A stretch of 64,000 nt of DNA from Bacteroides nordii WAL 11050 = JCM 12987 (GCA_000613465.1 BAJA01000001.1:210236-274235), one strand, 5' to 3'; shown: positions 17,523-26,655, counted from the first letter of the stretch. The notes: generated by a model not told the origin, from the letters alone. Program-made: numbers and translations.

Positions 17523-20500
17523 ATCTTCTGAATTTCATCGGCATTACTAAATATAGCAAAAGTACTCACTCGTTCTTTCCGCTTTTTACTGCCGTTGAGG
17601 ATGTATAAATATTGTTCACCGTCCCTGAAATCATCAAGGGGATTGATTGACATTGATATTAGCTGATAATCTTTGGCTTCGGCAATTCGTTCAAGTAAAT
17701 CGAAATTACTACCAATTCCTTCAGCCTCGTCAATAGGCATAAAACGTAATCCACTGTGTTGTCTCCCCTTTTCTTTTTTCTCAACTAAGGAAAGACGGGC
17801 AACGCATAACATGGCAGTAACGGCATAGGTCTGACCTGCGCTCCCGACATTCTTTTCTCCATCATCCGACTCCATTTCGAATTTTATATCAAAATAGTTC
17901 TTGGGATTTAATAAGTCTTCTATTTTCGCATTCTTGAATCCACCACATTTTTCAAAAGCTGTAGCCATCATGTCAGGAATATCAATTTTTTCTCTTAATG
18001 CTGCAAATAAATCTTGATGAATGCTTTCTTGTTTTATCGAATCATTAAGCTTTTCCAAAAACATATCAATCCAATCGATTGGATAAATTAAAGAAAACGG
18101 ACAAGTAAGACTTAACTTAAATCCTTGTGATATTTCTTTATCCGAGCCTTTAAAATAGGCTCCAATCTCATACATTTTTGCAACATAATCGCTGACAGCA
18201 TCTCTAACATCCTGAAAAATTTCCTTGAGCAAATTCAGTTTCCGATTTCCGATATGGATATGTGTGTCATTTAACTGTTTGAGAAAGTCTAACATTTGCT
18301 GTAAAGCATCTGTCTCATTTGACGTCAATTGTTTTGCGGGAATCTCATTAACAACTTCCCTTGTTAATGCCAAATAATCTTCAGACCCCATGAATCGTTG
18401 ATACATTTTTTCGCTTAAAAACTCGATAACAATATCATCATATGCTTGCTTATAAGCATTCCTTGCTGAATAGAATAATTGTTCTTTTTCTTCGGGTTTG
18501 GCTACAATATTAATTTTTAAGTTTATCTGTTGGTCTGACTGTGCTTGATAATCTAACTTTGCCTGATGATAAAGGCTGTCTTCTTCTTGAATCTTAGTTT
18601 TCAGAACTTTTATTTCTTCTTTGCAACTGTGTTTTTTCTTTAGATTATCATTTAGTTCTGAGCGAAGATTTAATATGCTTGTCGTATCTAAATCCTCAGG
18701 GATTTGTATATAAGTTGAAAATAATTGTCGAAATCGAGTTGCTCTATTTTGTTTATATATAAGCAGTCTGTTTGCTTTTTCTTGAAGTTGTCTGATAGCG
18801 GTTTGAACTTCAAGAAAAGAGAAATTCTTTGAGAATTCTATTTGGCAGGCTTGTTGTATATCTTTTTTTACTTGCTCTTGCTCCGTTTCTCCCTTTATTT
18901 TCAGGATTTTGGCAGCATCAAGTTCCGATTTGGTTTGCTTAATGTCTTCTCCATTAAAATGGACTTTCAACAATTCATCTAATTGTGTGGCAGTAATATC
19001 TAAATTTTCATCAATGATATATGCTGATATTTCATCTCTACGAACAAAAGCGTTAACTGCATTCTCGCCATGTTTAGACGCCACTTTTTGCATAGCCTCT
19101 ATAGTTTCTTTCTCTTCTCTTAATGAATTGATGATTTCTGCTGCATCTTTGTATTTTTCGTTGAAGTATCCCGTAATTTCGTCACTATTCTTCGTTGTGA
19201 AAAATCGTTCGGGTATGTAAGGTACAAATCTCCTAATGCTGCCCCAATCAACCCAAAAACCATTCGGATTGCTTTCTTTTTCCCCGATTTCCAAGTTGCC
19301 AAAAAAAGTTTCCGGATTTGGTATATATTGTGTATTCTTTTCAATACTTGCAGGTTTCTCAATAAGTATCATATCTAAGTTGAACAAGACACTTTCTTCC
19401 TCATGTGATAATGATGGTTTGTTCTGTATTGTCCAATATGCTAAAGATTTAGTATTGGTGACATCTGAAAAGTCCTTTAAAGTAGTAAGTCTCTTTATTT
19501 CGGTGTTGATTTCTTCTGTTCTCTTCTTGTAAAAAGCAGAGCCATCAACTGCTCCTCTCGCCCAAGGAGATTTTGTCCATTCTTCATATAACTTTTGCTT
19601 CATCAATTCATCACCCAAATTTTTCAAGTGTTCCTTTTCAGCCTTCTCACTCAATTGTTTTGAGTGCCTATCTCGTAATTTTTCGCATGTTTTATAAGCA
19701 TCAAGTAATTTTTCTACTTTTTGCACTTGAATGTACTGTTCGTCGAGTTTGGGGTATTTCTGAAATGCAACGGACTCTTTAGTCAGATACGCTGTTATAT
19801 TTTCTTGAGCATTTTCAATGATGGATAATTTATCTGCTAAAAGATTTACGTTTTTCCGTTGCTCCTCAGCTTCTGCTGAAAATAAACGCAAAAAGGAATT
19901 GGCTACTTTATGATTGATACTTTTTATGTCATACTGAAGCTGAATACATTTTTCTTCTGCCGTATTCTTGTTTTGATAATGAAATATGGTTTTTGTTTTC
20001 AAATAGTCTTCCTGTGCTGCATCCCGTGCTTGTTTTAAATCGAAAAGACGTTTGAACTTTTCGTATTTGATTCGCACTTTTTCTAATGTGTCTTTATTTT
20101 CTTTGTGGTCTCTTAATTCTTGTGCTATATCTGCAAGTTGTTCGTCAAAACGAACTTTGATGATATTTTCCCTATCGTCATTAAGGAAAAACTCTTTCAA
20201 CCATTTCGAATTGTTTTTAAATCCTTTACCACGAGAAAATGCGCGAATGATTTGTGCAAAATTCTTTAAGTTTCCTTCTGTCTTCAGGTCAATGGGAAGG
20301 ATTTTGTTTTGTTCAAGTAATTCATGATATTTATTCAAAGACAGTTTTGCAGCATAAGCCTGTTTATTTTCTTTCATCCTTTCAGGAAGATTAGTTATAT
20401 CTATAATCTCGTCACCCAACATAAAATCTTTTGATATAAGAGGTGAAGAAAGAGGCTCAAATACGTCTAATCCTATATTTGCTTGAATAATAAAAGGGTC

Positions 20501-20815
20501 AATGGAAGTAGTTGATATGTACATCCCGATGACAATAAATTTGTCCGTATCTATTGCAATGTTTAGAAATACATATCCATATCGTTCAATGATTAACTTT
20601 CTTGCTTCCCGCTCTGAACTTGAATCTGTGGCAGATTTAAATTCCCTTTCTCCGACTAATATCAGTTGTAACACATCTGCAATAATAGATTTTCCGACAC
20701 CGCTGTCACCTGCAAAATCTGTCCGAAACGGATGAAAACGATAATCTGAATTATAATGATTACGAATGCCTACTGTTGAAAGGCTATATATACGAGGAAA
20801 TTTTTTATTACTCAT
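17519..20815 (-). CDS. jetC: Wadjet SMC-like ATPase JetC
   Basis: About 1098 aa from ATG at 20815 (MSNKKFPRIYSLS), which overlaps the jetB stop by 8 bases. An upstream in-frame ATG at 20848 would overlap by 41 bases and is less likely. Walker A is GDSGVGKSIIADVL near residue 40. Long heptad-rich coiled coils with a hinge fill the middle. The C-terminal head has GSAGQTYAVTAML and Walker B FMPIDEAEG about 70 residues from the end. It is a MukB/SMC-type motor that with JetA and JetB extrudes DNA loops and senses plasmid size. No frameshift was seen over 3.3 kb. Confidence 0.85.
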   Translation of the reverse strand: MSNKKFPRIYSLSTVGIRNHYNSDYRFHPFRTDFAGDSGVGKSIIADVLQLILVGEREFKSATDSSSEREARKLIIERYGYVFLNIAIDTDKFIVIGMYISTTSIDPFIIQANIGLDVFEPLSSPLISKDFMLGDEIIDITNLPERMKENKQAYAAKLSLNKYHELLEQNKILPIDLKTEGNLKNFAQIIRAFSRGKGFKNNSKWLKEFFLNDDRENIIKVRFDEQLADIAQELRDHKENKDTLEKVRIKYEKFKRLFDLKQARDAAQEDYLKTKTIFHYQNKNTAEEKCIQLQYDIKSINHKVANSFLRLFSAEAEEQRKNVNLLADKLSIIENAQENITAYLTKESVAFQKYPKLDEQYIQVQKVEKLLDAYKTCEKLRDRHSKQLSEKAEKEHLKNLGDELMKQKLYEEWTKSPWARGAVDGSAFYKKRTEEINTEIKRLTTLKDFSDVTNTKSLAYWTIQNKPSLSHEEESVLFNLDMILIEKPASIEKNTQYIPNPETFFGNLEIGEKESNPNGFWVDWGSIRRFVPYIPERFFTTKNSDEITGYFNEKYKDAAEIINSLREEKETIEAMQKVASKHGENAVNAFVRRDEISAYIIDENLDITATQLDELLKVHFNGEDIKQTKSELDAAKILKIKGETEQEQVKKDIQQACQIEFSKNFSFLEVQTAIRQLQEKANRLLIYKQNRATRFRQLFSTYIQIPEDLDTTSILNLRSELNDNLKKKHSCKEEIKVLKTKIQEEDSLYHQAKLDYQAQSDQQINLKINIVAKPEEKEQLFYSARNAYKQAYDDIVIEFLSEKMYQRFMGSEDYLALTREVVNEIPAKQLTSNETDALQQMLDFLKQLNDTHIHIGNRKLNLLKEIFQDVRDAVSDYVAKMYEIGAYFKGSDKEISQGFKLSLTCPFSLIYPIDWIDMFLEKLNDSIKQESIHQDLFAALREKIDIPDMMATAFEKCGGFKNAKIEDLLNPKNYFDIKFEMESDDGEKNVGSAGQTYAVTAMLCVARLSLVEKKEKGRQHSGLRFMPIDEAEGIGSNFDLLERIAEAKDYQLISMSINPLDDFRDGEQYLYILNGSKKRKERVSTFAIFSNADEIQKI

Positions 20816-21473
20816 TGCTAATCGGTGTATTGATGATGTAGTTTTCAAACATATTCAGTAAACGATTGAGAGACGGCATGATTTCAAAAGTTTCCGTGCT
20901 TTTGTCTATCATAATCCAACATAAATCGTTGAATTTTTTAAGCGCTTTGTCCATCTCATCTTCAATAGATTTTAGCTCATAATCCGTTTCTTCTGTATCT
21001 TCCGATTTTGCAAATAGCCGTAATAAGTGCGGTTTATATTCTTCATACTCCGACAATACTTGTACTTTAAAATCTTGGATTAGTATACGGCTTTCTGCTC
21101 TTGGTTCAAGAACATACATGCGAATTAATAGAAAGGCTATGATTAGATGCGATTCCGCAAGATATTCACGATTTTCTACAGGAATATTACCCCGTTGGTA
21201 GTATCCGTTTCCATCTTTGAAGAAATCAATGAAAAAGTATTCTAAATCACCTTCGCCCTCACGATTCAAATGGATATCAAACAAATTGTCATAATAAGAT
21301 TTTAGTTTGTCGTAATATTTTCCGACAAAAGCAAACTGCTTACCCTGTGAAGGACATTTTTGAATATGTTTTCCACTTTTCAAAGCATAATCGACATCTG
21401 CAAATATTGATATTGCTTCTTGTGTCGTTAAAAATGCATAGCCTACATTTTCTTGTAAATAATCGTCTTCCAT
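20808..21473 (-). CDS. jetB: Wadjet MukE-like subunit JetB
   Basis: 221 aa, with tandem winged-helix-like segments as in MukE/MksE (LAESHLIIAFLLIRMYVLEP, then SIEDEMDKALKKFNDLCWIM). It bridges the kleisin JetA and the ATPase heads of JetC. It overlaps jetA by 31 bases and jetC by 8. Identity rests mostly on size, fold pattern and position between jetA and jetC. Confidence 0.75.
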   Translation of the reverse strand: MEDDYLQENVGYAFLTTQEAISIFADVDYALKSGKHIQKCPSQGKQFAFVGKYYDKLKSYYDNLFDIHLNREGEGDLEYFFIDFFKDGNGYYQRGNIPVENREYLAESHLIIAFLLIRMYVLEPRAESRILIQDFKVQVLSEYEEYKPHLLRLFAKSEDTEETDYELKSIEDEMDKALKKFNDLCWIMIDKSTETFEIMPSLNRLLNMFENYIINTPISNE

Positions 21474-22753
21474 ATTTTTATCATTGGATATTCGGGGATG
21501 CCAACTATTTCAGTTGAAATAGATATCCCGAATGAATTAATGTCACGGTAATATTTAGACATGGTTTTGTGAGCTAACTTCACACAAATACGGATATTCC
21601 CATTTTCTTTTTTGAGCACTTCATAAAAGAAAGCAGAAAAATCAACTTCTTGATATGCTTTTAGTCGATTTTCCAAATCAAGCATATAAAGGTTAATCCT
21701 TTTTTGAATTTCAATCCTTTCTTTTTCCAATAAAAAGCGATTCTCTGTTTCAGTGGCGTTGGTTACGGGAATTTTTGATTTCGCTGTTTTGAACCGACTA
21801 AGGGAAGCTCCATCAAAATTTTCTTTAACGATAATAAACCTTGGTTGCTGAGTATAACGTATCGGGATACTTGGTATGCCATCAGGGAAACGGATTTTGC
21901 CTTTTTCCAAAGTGCTTTTTTCAAGTAGTTGATTAAAGAAGCGTTTGAACCGAATGTAGAAATCGTGCCTATTGATATTTCTGATATATTCATTTAGTCG
22001 AGGTTTAACGCTGTCTATACGCTTGCTGATGATTTTCAGATTACCTCGAACTTCCTGAAAGAAGGATAGCACATTTGCCCGTTGTCTGTTCAGAAGAATA
22101 TCTTCTGTAATGATATTACTCTTCAATAGCTTGTTTTGAATATCGTGCGCTCCACTAAAGGCATTATTCAACTCTTCTGTTTTGGAACGAATATCTTCCA
22201 ATGTGTTAACTATTGATTTTAAAGCATTCAAATCGTAAGCATGCTCATTTGATATCTGTCGTCTGAAATCAATGACTAATCGGTCAATTTGGATATATAG
22301 GGTATTAATTTGTGTATCTACTCTTTGGCTATAGCTTTCGAATGTAGTAGAGTACCACTCTGTGAAGGATTGTTCGCTAAAGGTGTTAGAAAGGTATAAA
22401 AACTCTTTTTGTAGCTGAGTGGGATTGAATGTCTCTTCAAGAATATTTTCAATCAGTTTGCACCACTTTTTGGTAAAAGGTTTGAGACGGTATAGCCGAT
22501 TCTTTTCATCGCGCCATAAAAAATACTTTTGAAAATACTTGACTATATTATTAAACTGTATTTTCTGATTGGTTTTCAAATCATATCGGATCTCCCTCAA
22601 CGATTTGATGATTTCTTCTTCTGAAAACTCTTTCCCAATGTCTCCGTCCTTTTGTTTCTGATACAGATGAAACAGCACCAATCCTTCCTGCTTAAGAGGA
22701 ATAAGATTTTCATATTCTTTTTCTATTTCATTGTATAGATTGAATAAGGACAT
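21443..22753 (-). CDS. jetA: Wadjet kleisin-like subunit JetA
   Basis: 436 aa, MukF/MksF-like. It has an N-terminal winged-helix region (FNLYNEIEKEYENLIPLKQEGLVLFHLY), a long helical middle (residues about 125-270, e.g. IDRLVIDFRRQISNEHAYDL) and a C-terminal part that would contact the JetC head. The DUF4917 gene ends 27 bases upstream, so jetA is not the first cistron of the transcript. Confidence 0.8.
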   Translation of the reverse strand: MSLFNLYNEIEKEYENLIPLKQEGLVLFHLYQKQKDGDIGKEFSEEEIIKSLREIRYDLKTNQKIQFNNIVKYFQKYFLWRDEKNRLYRLKPFTKKWCKLIENILEETFNPTQLQKEFLYLSNTFSEQSFTEWYSTTFESYSQRVDTQINTLYIQIDRLVIDFRRQISNEHAYDLNALKSIVNTLEDIRSKTEELNNAFSGAHDIQNKLLKSNIITEDILLNRQRANVLSFFQEVRGNLKIISKRIDSVKPRLNEYIRNINRHDFYIRFKRFFNQLLEKSTLEKGKIRFPDGIPSIPIRYTQQPRFIIVKENFDGASLSRFKTAKSKIPVTNATETENRFLLEKERIEIQKRINLYMLDLENRLKAYQEVDFSAFFYEVLKKENGNIRICVKLAHKTMSKYYRDINSFGISISTEIVGIPEYPMIKIWKTIIYKKM

Positions 22754-22780
22754 AACTTTAACAATACAAAAAAGTTAACC

Positions 22781-23830
22781 TTATTGCCAAACATTGGTTG
22801 TTTTAGCATTATAAAGATTAACCTTACATTTAAATTTAGTTTTTATTTTCTCAATATGCATCAAATCGGCATCTGAGTATACACCGATATACACACTCCA
22901 TAATTTGTCTTGTGCCTTCTTCCCTTGATTAGCCGCGATGTTTATGGCTTCTATGATATGTGTATCATTGTCGCCAAAGTTGAAACCAAATGTTATTAAT
23001 GAGCCTTTTATCGAAGAAAACTTATCAAAGCAAAACGACAGGTATTTGTTATGCATAATGTGCGTAAGTTTTTCATTTGCATTGCCTGCTGTCACAAAAA
23101 TGGGATATTCTTTCTTTTCCATTCTTGCTTTAATGTTATCTAATAAGTAGTCACCGTTATATTCTTCTTTGATTATATCTATTCCTGTATCAAATAGAGG
23201 AAGCGCACCATGCAAATAAAATACGGATTGGCTATCCTTATTTTTACCCCAACGAAGTTCAGAATATTCCGGTTCATAATCCGGAACATACTCATCTCCT
23301 AATGGGTTTTCGACTTCTCTTCCAAAGCCATCTCCTGCATTTTTACAAGTGTTGCGCATTAATACCCAATAAAGAAGCAAGTCATAATTCGACGAAAAAA
23401 CATATCCGTCATTAACTAAGTAATCTTCTAAAAAAGTACAGCAAGCGGCATTTTTTTCTTCAGGTATCTTAAACACATGTTCAGGGTGCATTGCTTTAAC
23501 AGCATCAATCAAGCTATTTTTCAGGGTTTCACTTGTATGCTTGATTTTATCAATCAGTTCTTTGTCTGCATTGAAAACTTGAGCAACATTAGCGAAAAGG
23601 TCTAATTGCTGCATGATTATCTCAAAGTTCTTTGTATTTATGCTGTTGAATAGCTGTTTCAATAATTCATCTTCCGAGTTTTCTATAAATGCACTAAGCG
23701 CATTATATGAGAATATTTTGGCATCATAAGCCATACTGAATCCATTTCCCAACAGCAAATGCTTAGCCCTTCCTTTTTTGCGTAGGGATTGAACAACCTC
23801 TTGATAGGTTTGAAGTTCTTCAACTTTCAT
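22781..23830 (-). CDS. DUF4917 SIR2-like protein (candidate NAD-consuming effector)
   Basis: 349 aa. SIR2/DUF4917 hallmarks are visible: LLLGNGFSMAY (residues 25-35, nucleotide-binding loop), FSSNYDLLLYW (Asn/Asp pocket, about 150), FYLHGALPLF (catalytic-type His, about 205), VTAGNANEKL and ITFGFNFGDND. Related SIR2-like proteins in defence systems degrade NAD+ to stop infected cells. Whether DUF4917 does so is inference. It overlaps the partner gene by 4 bases and is followed 27 bases later by jetA. It has no SLOG domain, unlike the Thoeris ThsA elsewhere in this window. Confidence 0.7.
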   Translation of the reverse strand: MKVEELQTYQEVVQSLRKKGRAKHLLLGNGFSMAYDAKIFSYNALSAFIENSEDELLKQLFNSINTKNFEIIMQQLDLFANVAQVFNADKELIDKIKHTSETLKNSLIDAVKAMHPEHVFKIPEEKNAACCTFLEDYLVNDGYVFSSNYDLLLYWVLMRNTCKNAGDGFGREVENPLGDEYVPDYEPEYSELRWGKNKDSQSVFYLHGALPLFDTGIDIIKEEYNGDYLLDNIKARMEKKEYPIFVTAGNANEKLTHIMHNKYLSFCFDKFSSIKGSLITFGFNFGDNDTHIIEAINIAANQGKKAQDKLWSVYIGVYSDADLMHIEKIKTKFKCKVNLYNAKTTNVWQ

Positions 23831-24177
23831 ACTTCAACTTTTTTCCAATGATGTTTGGGAACAAAACAAGGCAATTTACTCAAAATAATATCCTGAGGTA
23901 AGCCCCACATGATTTCATATGTATTTTCTCCAACTTGGGAATTAGCTTCCTTTGCTTCTAATTCCATATCTATGGGGACATTCACAAATATAGTATAGTA
24001 AGGACTGGTAGATTGGTCATAACTTTTAAGTTTTGGGTCTATGGCAACAAGCTTGTCAAATAACCCTTCAACATTTAACTTCTTATCTACACTAATAGGA
24101 ATTGAACAATAAGAATTGCCCTTGCTGTCCACAAGGTGACTTTTAATAATGCTATCTGCTAACTTAATCTTTATCAT
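23827..24177 (-). CDS. small protein translationally coupled to DUF4917 gene
   Basis: 116 aa with no recognised domain: an N-terminal beta-rich part (MIKIKLADSIIKSHLVDSKG) and a Pro/His-rich end (LPCFVPKHHWKKVEV). Its stop overlaps the DUF4917 ATG (ATGA). It is the first cistron of the 9.6-kb defence operon. By analogy with toxin-antitoxin gene order it could be a sensor or inhibitor of the DUF4917 protein; this is untested inference. Confidence 0.6.
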   Translation of the reverse strand: MIKIKLADSIIKSHLVDSKGNSYCSIPISVDKKLNVEGLFDKLVAIDPKLKSYDQSTSPYYTIFVNVPIDMELEAKEANSQVGENTYEIMWGLPQDIILSKLPCFVPKHHWKKVEV

Positions 24178-24219
24178 GATATTTTCTTTAAGATTTCTAC
24201 TTCAAACTTTCGTTAATGG

Positions 24220-24227
24220 CAAAGTTA
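24220..24227 (-). promoter_or_regulatory. Bacteroides-type -7 element of the defence operon
   Basis: TAACTTTG on the - strand matches TAnnTTTG and lies 43 bases before the first start codon (24177). No clear -33 TTG was found at the usual spacing. Confidence 0.55.
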
Positions 24228-24412
24228 GCAAATCTTTTAACATTGTCACTAACTTTTTCATTTTAAGAATGAAATCTATGGTATTAATACTAGGAATTAG
24301 TTGTTTTGCTTCACCATTCACAATAAACAAGCTGTTTTTATTCGAATAAAGTTGCTTATGACATCTCTGTTACCACTACTTCAGCAGTTGCAAAATAGCA
24401 GGGCAAAGTCTT

Positions 24413-24470
24413 TTTTGTTTTATCGACAAAACAAAAACAGCTTATTTTCGTCTTATCGACAGAACAAGAA
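24413..24470 (+). promoter_or_regulatory. tandem operator-like repeats upstream of the AbiE genes
   Basis: An 18-base direct repeat, TTATCGACAAAACAAAAA (24420-24437) and TTATCGACAGAACAAGAA (24453-24470), is spaced 33 bases apart (about three helical turns). Each copy is half of a palindrome; the first is perfect (TTTTGTTTT-ATCGAC-AAAACAAAA, 24413-24436). AbiEi antitoxins are known to bind paired repeats upstream of their operon and repress it, so these are the natural candidates. Confidence 0.6.
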
Positions 24471-24492
24471 TACCCCTAACTAATCCTGATAT

Positions 24493-24523
24493 TTTGTTTT
24501 GTTTCTAAAATGCATTATATTTG
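24493..24523 (+). promoter_or_regulatory. promoter of the AbiE operon
   Basis: TTTG at 24493-24496, a 19-base spacer, then TATATTTG at 24516-24523, a good match to the Bacteroides -33/-7 pattern. It lies 26 bases before the AbiEi ATG and just downstream of the operator-like repeats. Confidence 0.65.
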
Positions 24524-24549
24524 CAGCATAATAGAAACAAAATCAAGAA

Positions 24550-25167
24550 ATGACATTTTTGGAATTTAAGAATCAGCTATTCGATTTGGCATGCTTCAAT
24601 ATCTATCAGGTATATGCATGGCAATCGGATTTTGACCGTAATAGCCTTACTCGCTGGGTGAAGAAAGGATATCTTATCCGGTTACGGCAGGGATACTTTG
24701 CTTTCTCTGAATATAAGAGCAAACCGGATTATTTCCTTTATTTTGCCAACAGGATTTACCGTCCGTCCTATATCAGCTTGCATACAGCATTGTCGTTCTA
24801 TGGGATGATACCGGAAGCGGTGGTACAGATTACCAGTGTGACAACCCTAAAAACAGCATCTTTCGTCAATGACTTCGGCGAATACTCTTATAAGAACGTC
24901 AAAGAAAACCTGATGTTCGGGTACGAGTTGAAGCCAATGGCAGACAATCATACCATACAGTTTGCCACACCCGAGAAGGCATTACTTGATTTGCTGTATC
25001 TTTATCCGTTCTATGATAGTGAGCAGGAATTGGAAGAATTGCGCTTGGATGAAGATTACCTGCACGATGATTTAAACAAGGATTTACTGATGGACTACTG
25101 CGACATGTTTCAAAGCAAGGCACTTGATCATCGTGTAAAGTTACTTCTTAAAACTTACGATTTATGA
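24550..25167 (+). CDS. AbiEi-family antitoxin (type IV toxin-antitoxin)
   Basis: 205 aa. The N-terminal winged helix is typical of AbiEi (the segment RWVKKGYLIRLRQGYFAFSE), followed by the C-terminal domain with YISLHTALSFYGMIPE and FATPEKALLDLLYL. The protein binds its own promoter and counteracts the AbiEii nucleotidyltransferase without direct binding (type IV). Its stop overlaps the toxin start (ATGA). Operator-like repeats lie upstream. Confidence 0.85.
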   Translation: MTFLEFKNQLFDLACFNIYQVYAWQSDFDRNSLTRWVKKGYLIRLRQGYFAFSEYKSKPDYFLYFANRIYRPSYISLHTALSFYGMIPEAVVQITSVTTLKTASFVNDFGEYSYKNVKENLMFGYELKPMADNHTIQFATPEKALLDLLYLYPFYDSEQELEELRLDEDYLHDDLNKDLLMDYCDMFQSKALDHRVKLLLKTYDL

Positions 25168-25952
25168 TACAGATTGAACAGATAAGAAATTATTTTCCGG
25201 TTCAAATCCGTGGAAATTCGGGGTTCGATAAGCACATACTAAAAGAGTATTTACAGTTGATGATTCTGGATTACCTTTCTTCTACGCCAAACATCCAAAA
25301 GATGGCTTTTATCGGTGGGACAAACCTGCGTTTAGTAAAAGGGATAGACCGGTTTTCTGAAGATTTGGATTTTGACTGCAAAAACCTGTCGAAAGACGAG
25401 TTTATTGAAATGACAAACGGCGTAATTCAGTTTCTGGAACGTTCAGGATTACGCGTGGAGGCAAAAGATAAAAAAAATCCAAAGCTAACAGCCTTCCGGC
25501 GTAATATTCATTTTCCTGAACTGTTATTCGATTTGGGATTGAGCGGACATAAGGAAGAACGCTTTTTGATAAAGGTCGAAAGCCAATACCAAGGAATTGC
25601 TTATCCCCCTGTTATCACAAATATCAAAGGGTACGGATTCTTTTTCCCGTTTCCCGTTCCTTCTGATGGTGTATTGTGCAGTATGAAAATTGCCGCCATG
25701 TTAGCCCGCGCCAAAGGACGTGATTTTTACGACCTGATGTTTTTGCTTTCGCAGTCAAAACCCGATTACGATTTTCTTTCAAAGCGTTGCGGAGTACATA
25801 ATTTGCAGGAGTTCAAACAGGCAGCAGGCGAATTGCTGAAAACAGTCGATTTGAAGAAGAAGCAAAAGGATTTTGAGCACTTGCTTTTCAATAAAGCGAA
25901 TAGTGAGAAGATTTTGAGGTTTGGGGATTTCGTTAATTCGCTTACAGAATAA
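25164..25952 (+). CDS. AbiEii-family nucleotidyltransferase toxin
   Basis: 262 aa. The nucleotidyltransferase core is clear: FIGGTNLRLV (51-58) and RFSEDLDFD (63-71) with the catalytic Asp pair, then a later AMLARAKGRDFYDLMFLL motif typical of the AbiEii/AbiGii family. Such toxins add nucleotides to tRNA or other substrates and halt growth, giving phage resistance. It is coupled to the antitoxin by ATGA. Confidence 0.85.
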   Translation: MIQIEQIRNYFPVQIRGNSGFDKHILKEYLQLMILDYLSSTPNIQKMAFIGGTNLRLVKGIDRFSEDLDFDCKNLSKDEFIEMTNGVIQFLERSGLRVEAKDKKNPKLTAFRRNIHFPELLFDLGLSGHKEERFLIKVESQYQGIAYPPVITNIKGYGFFFPFPVPSDGVLCSMKIAAMLARAKGRDFYDLMFLLSQSKPDYDFLSKRCGVHNLQEFKQAAGELLKTVDLKKKQKDFEHLLFNKANSEKILRFGDFVNSLTE

Positions 25953-26167
25953 TTCGATGCGAAATGCACATTTCGGAAATGACCGTTTCGGAACAATGGA
26001 AAGGCAAATTAAACAGCCGTAAATTTTACCGCCATAAAAATTACCTTCTATTTCTGTTATGCCCTATTTTTGCTGCACAAGAGAAGTAAAAAGACTAATT
26101 ATTTCAACTTTTCGGTCAAACAATGGATTAATTTAATATTCTTTCTTAACTTTGCAGTAACAATCGT

Positions 26168-26411
26168 GTTAAATCACGGGCAAAACGATGAGAAATAATC
26201 GTGTGCTAAATCGTGTGGATTTTCCGATGAAAGAAAAGATAAGTCGGTGATTGTCAATGGTGATACGTAAAGCGTTCACTTTCTGGTGGAAACAAATGCA
26301 TATTACCCCTAATTTTGTAGATTTAAAGAAAGTACTTATCTTTGCTTTCAGTATTCTCCATGAGCAAACTATCGCAAAAGCACGTAGCAAATTAGTGGGT
26401 TAAATCATGGG
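26168..26411 (+). repeat. GTTAAATCAYGGG direct repeats
   Basis: GTTAAATCACGGG at 26168-26180 and GTTAAATCATGGG at 26399-26411 differ by one base and are 231 bases apart. A weaker copy, GCTAAATCGTGTGG, lies at 26205-26218. They may be recombinase-binding or attachment-type repeats, or relics of a small deletion derivative. Confidence 0.4.
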
Positions 26412-26520
26412 ATATGCTTGAAGCTAAAAATATAAAGTTTTAAATATCAGCGTGGTAACTCTGTAAGGAGAATCCCAGGCGGATCACCAAGAAGCTGGAA
26501 AAACCAGACAATAAAAAGAC

Positions 26521-26555
26521 AACTCCTACAATATCAAGGTATTGTAGGAGTTTTT
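26521..26555 (+). terminator. strong rho-independent terminator
   Basis: Perfect 13-bp arms AACTCCTACAATA and TATTGTAGGAGTT around TCAAGG, followed by TTT. It can also act as the downstream terminator for the - strand nuclease gene that ends at 26656. Confidence 0.85.
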
Positions 26556-26655
26556 CCTTGTATAATGTCCGTGACCTAAGACACGAAATAGTCACAATTA
26601 TCACATACTATCCTAAACAATTTACGGAAAATATATTGATTCCCATTTCAAATCA

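Larger units (their letters stand above)
25953..26655. other. 700-base gap: promoter, repeats and terminator but no ORF (ncRNA or decayed-end candidate)
   Basis: No credible ORF exists on either strand. A + strand -7 element TAACTTTG lies at 26147-26154, and a strong hairpin terminator ends at 26555. A transcript of about 395 bases between them would carry repeated GTTAAATC-type motifs and several small hairpins. It could be a non-coding RNA, or the eroded end of a mobile element; the sequence TTAACTTTGC at 26146-26155 also resembles the CTnDOT-type core GTAnnTTTGC. Confidence 0.35.

Noticed and set aside
22781..24177. A second Thoeris system
   Set aside because: The DUF4917 protein has a SIR2-like domain but no SLOG domain, and its partner is not TIR-like.
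15022..25952. A HEPN-MNT toxin pair formed by the HEPN protein and the AbiEii nucleotidyltransferase
   Set aside because: The genes are on opposite strands about 9 kb apart, and AbiEii has its own AbiEi partner.
26146..26155. CTnDOT-type attachment core (GTAnnTTTGC-like TTAACTTTGC) as an element end
   Set aside because: The same bases match the Bacteroides -7 promoter element, and no second copy or interrupted gene was found in the window.
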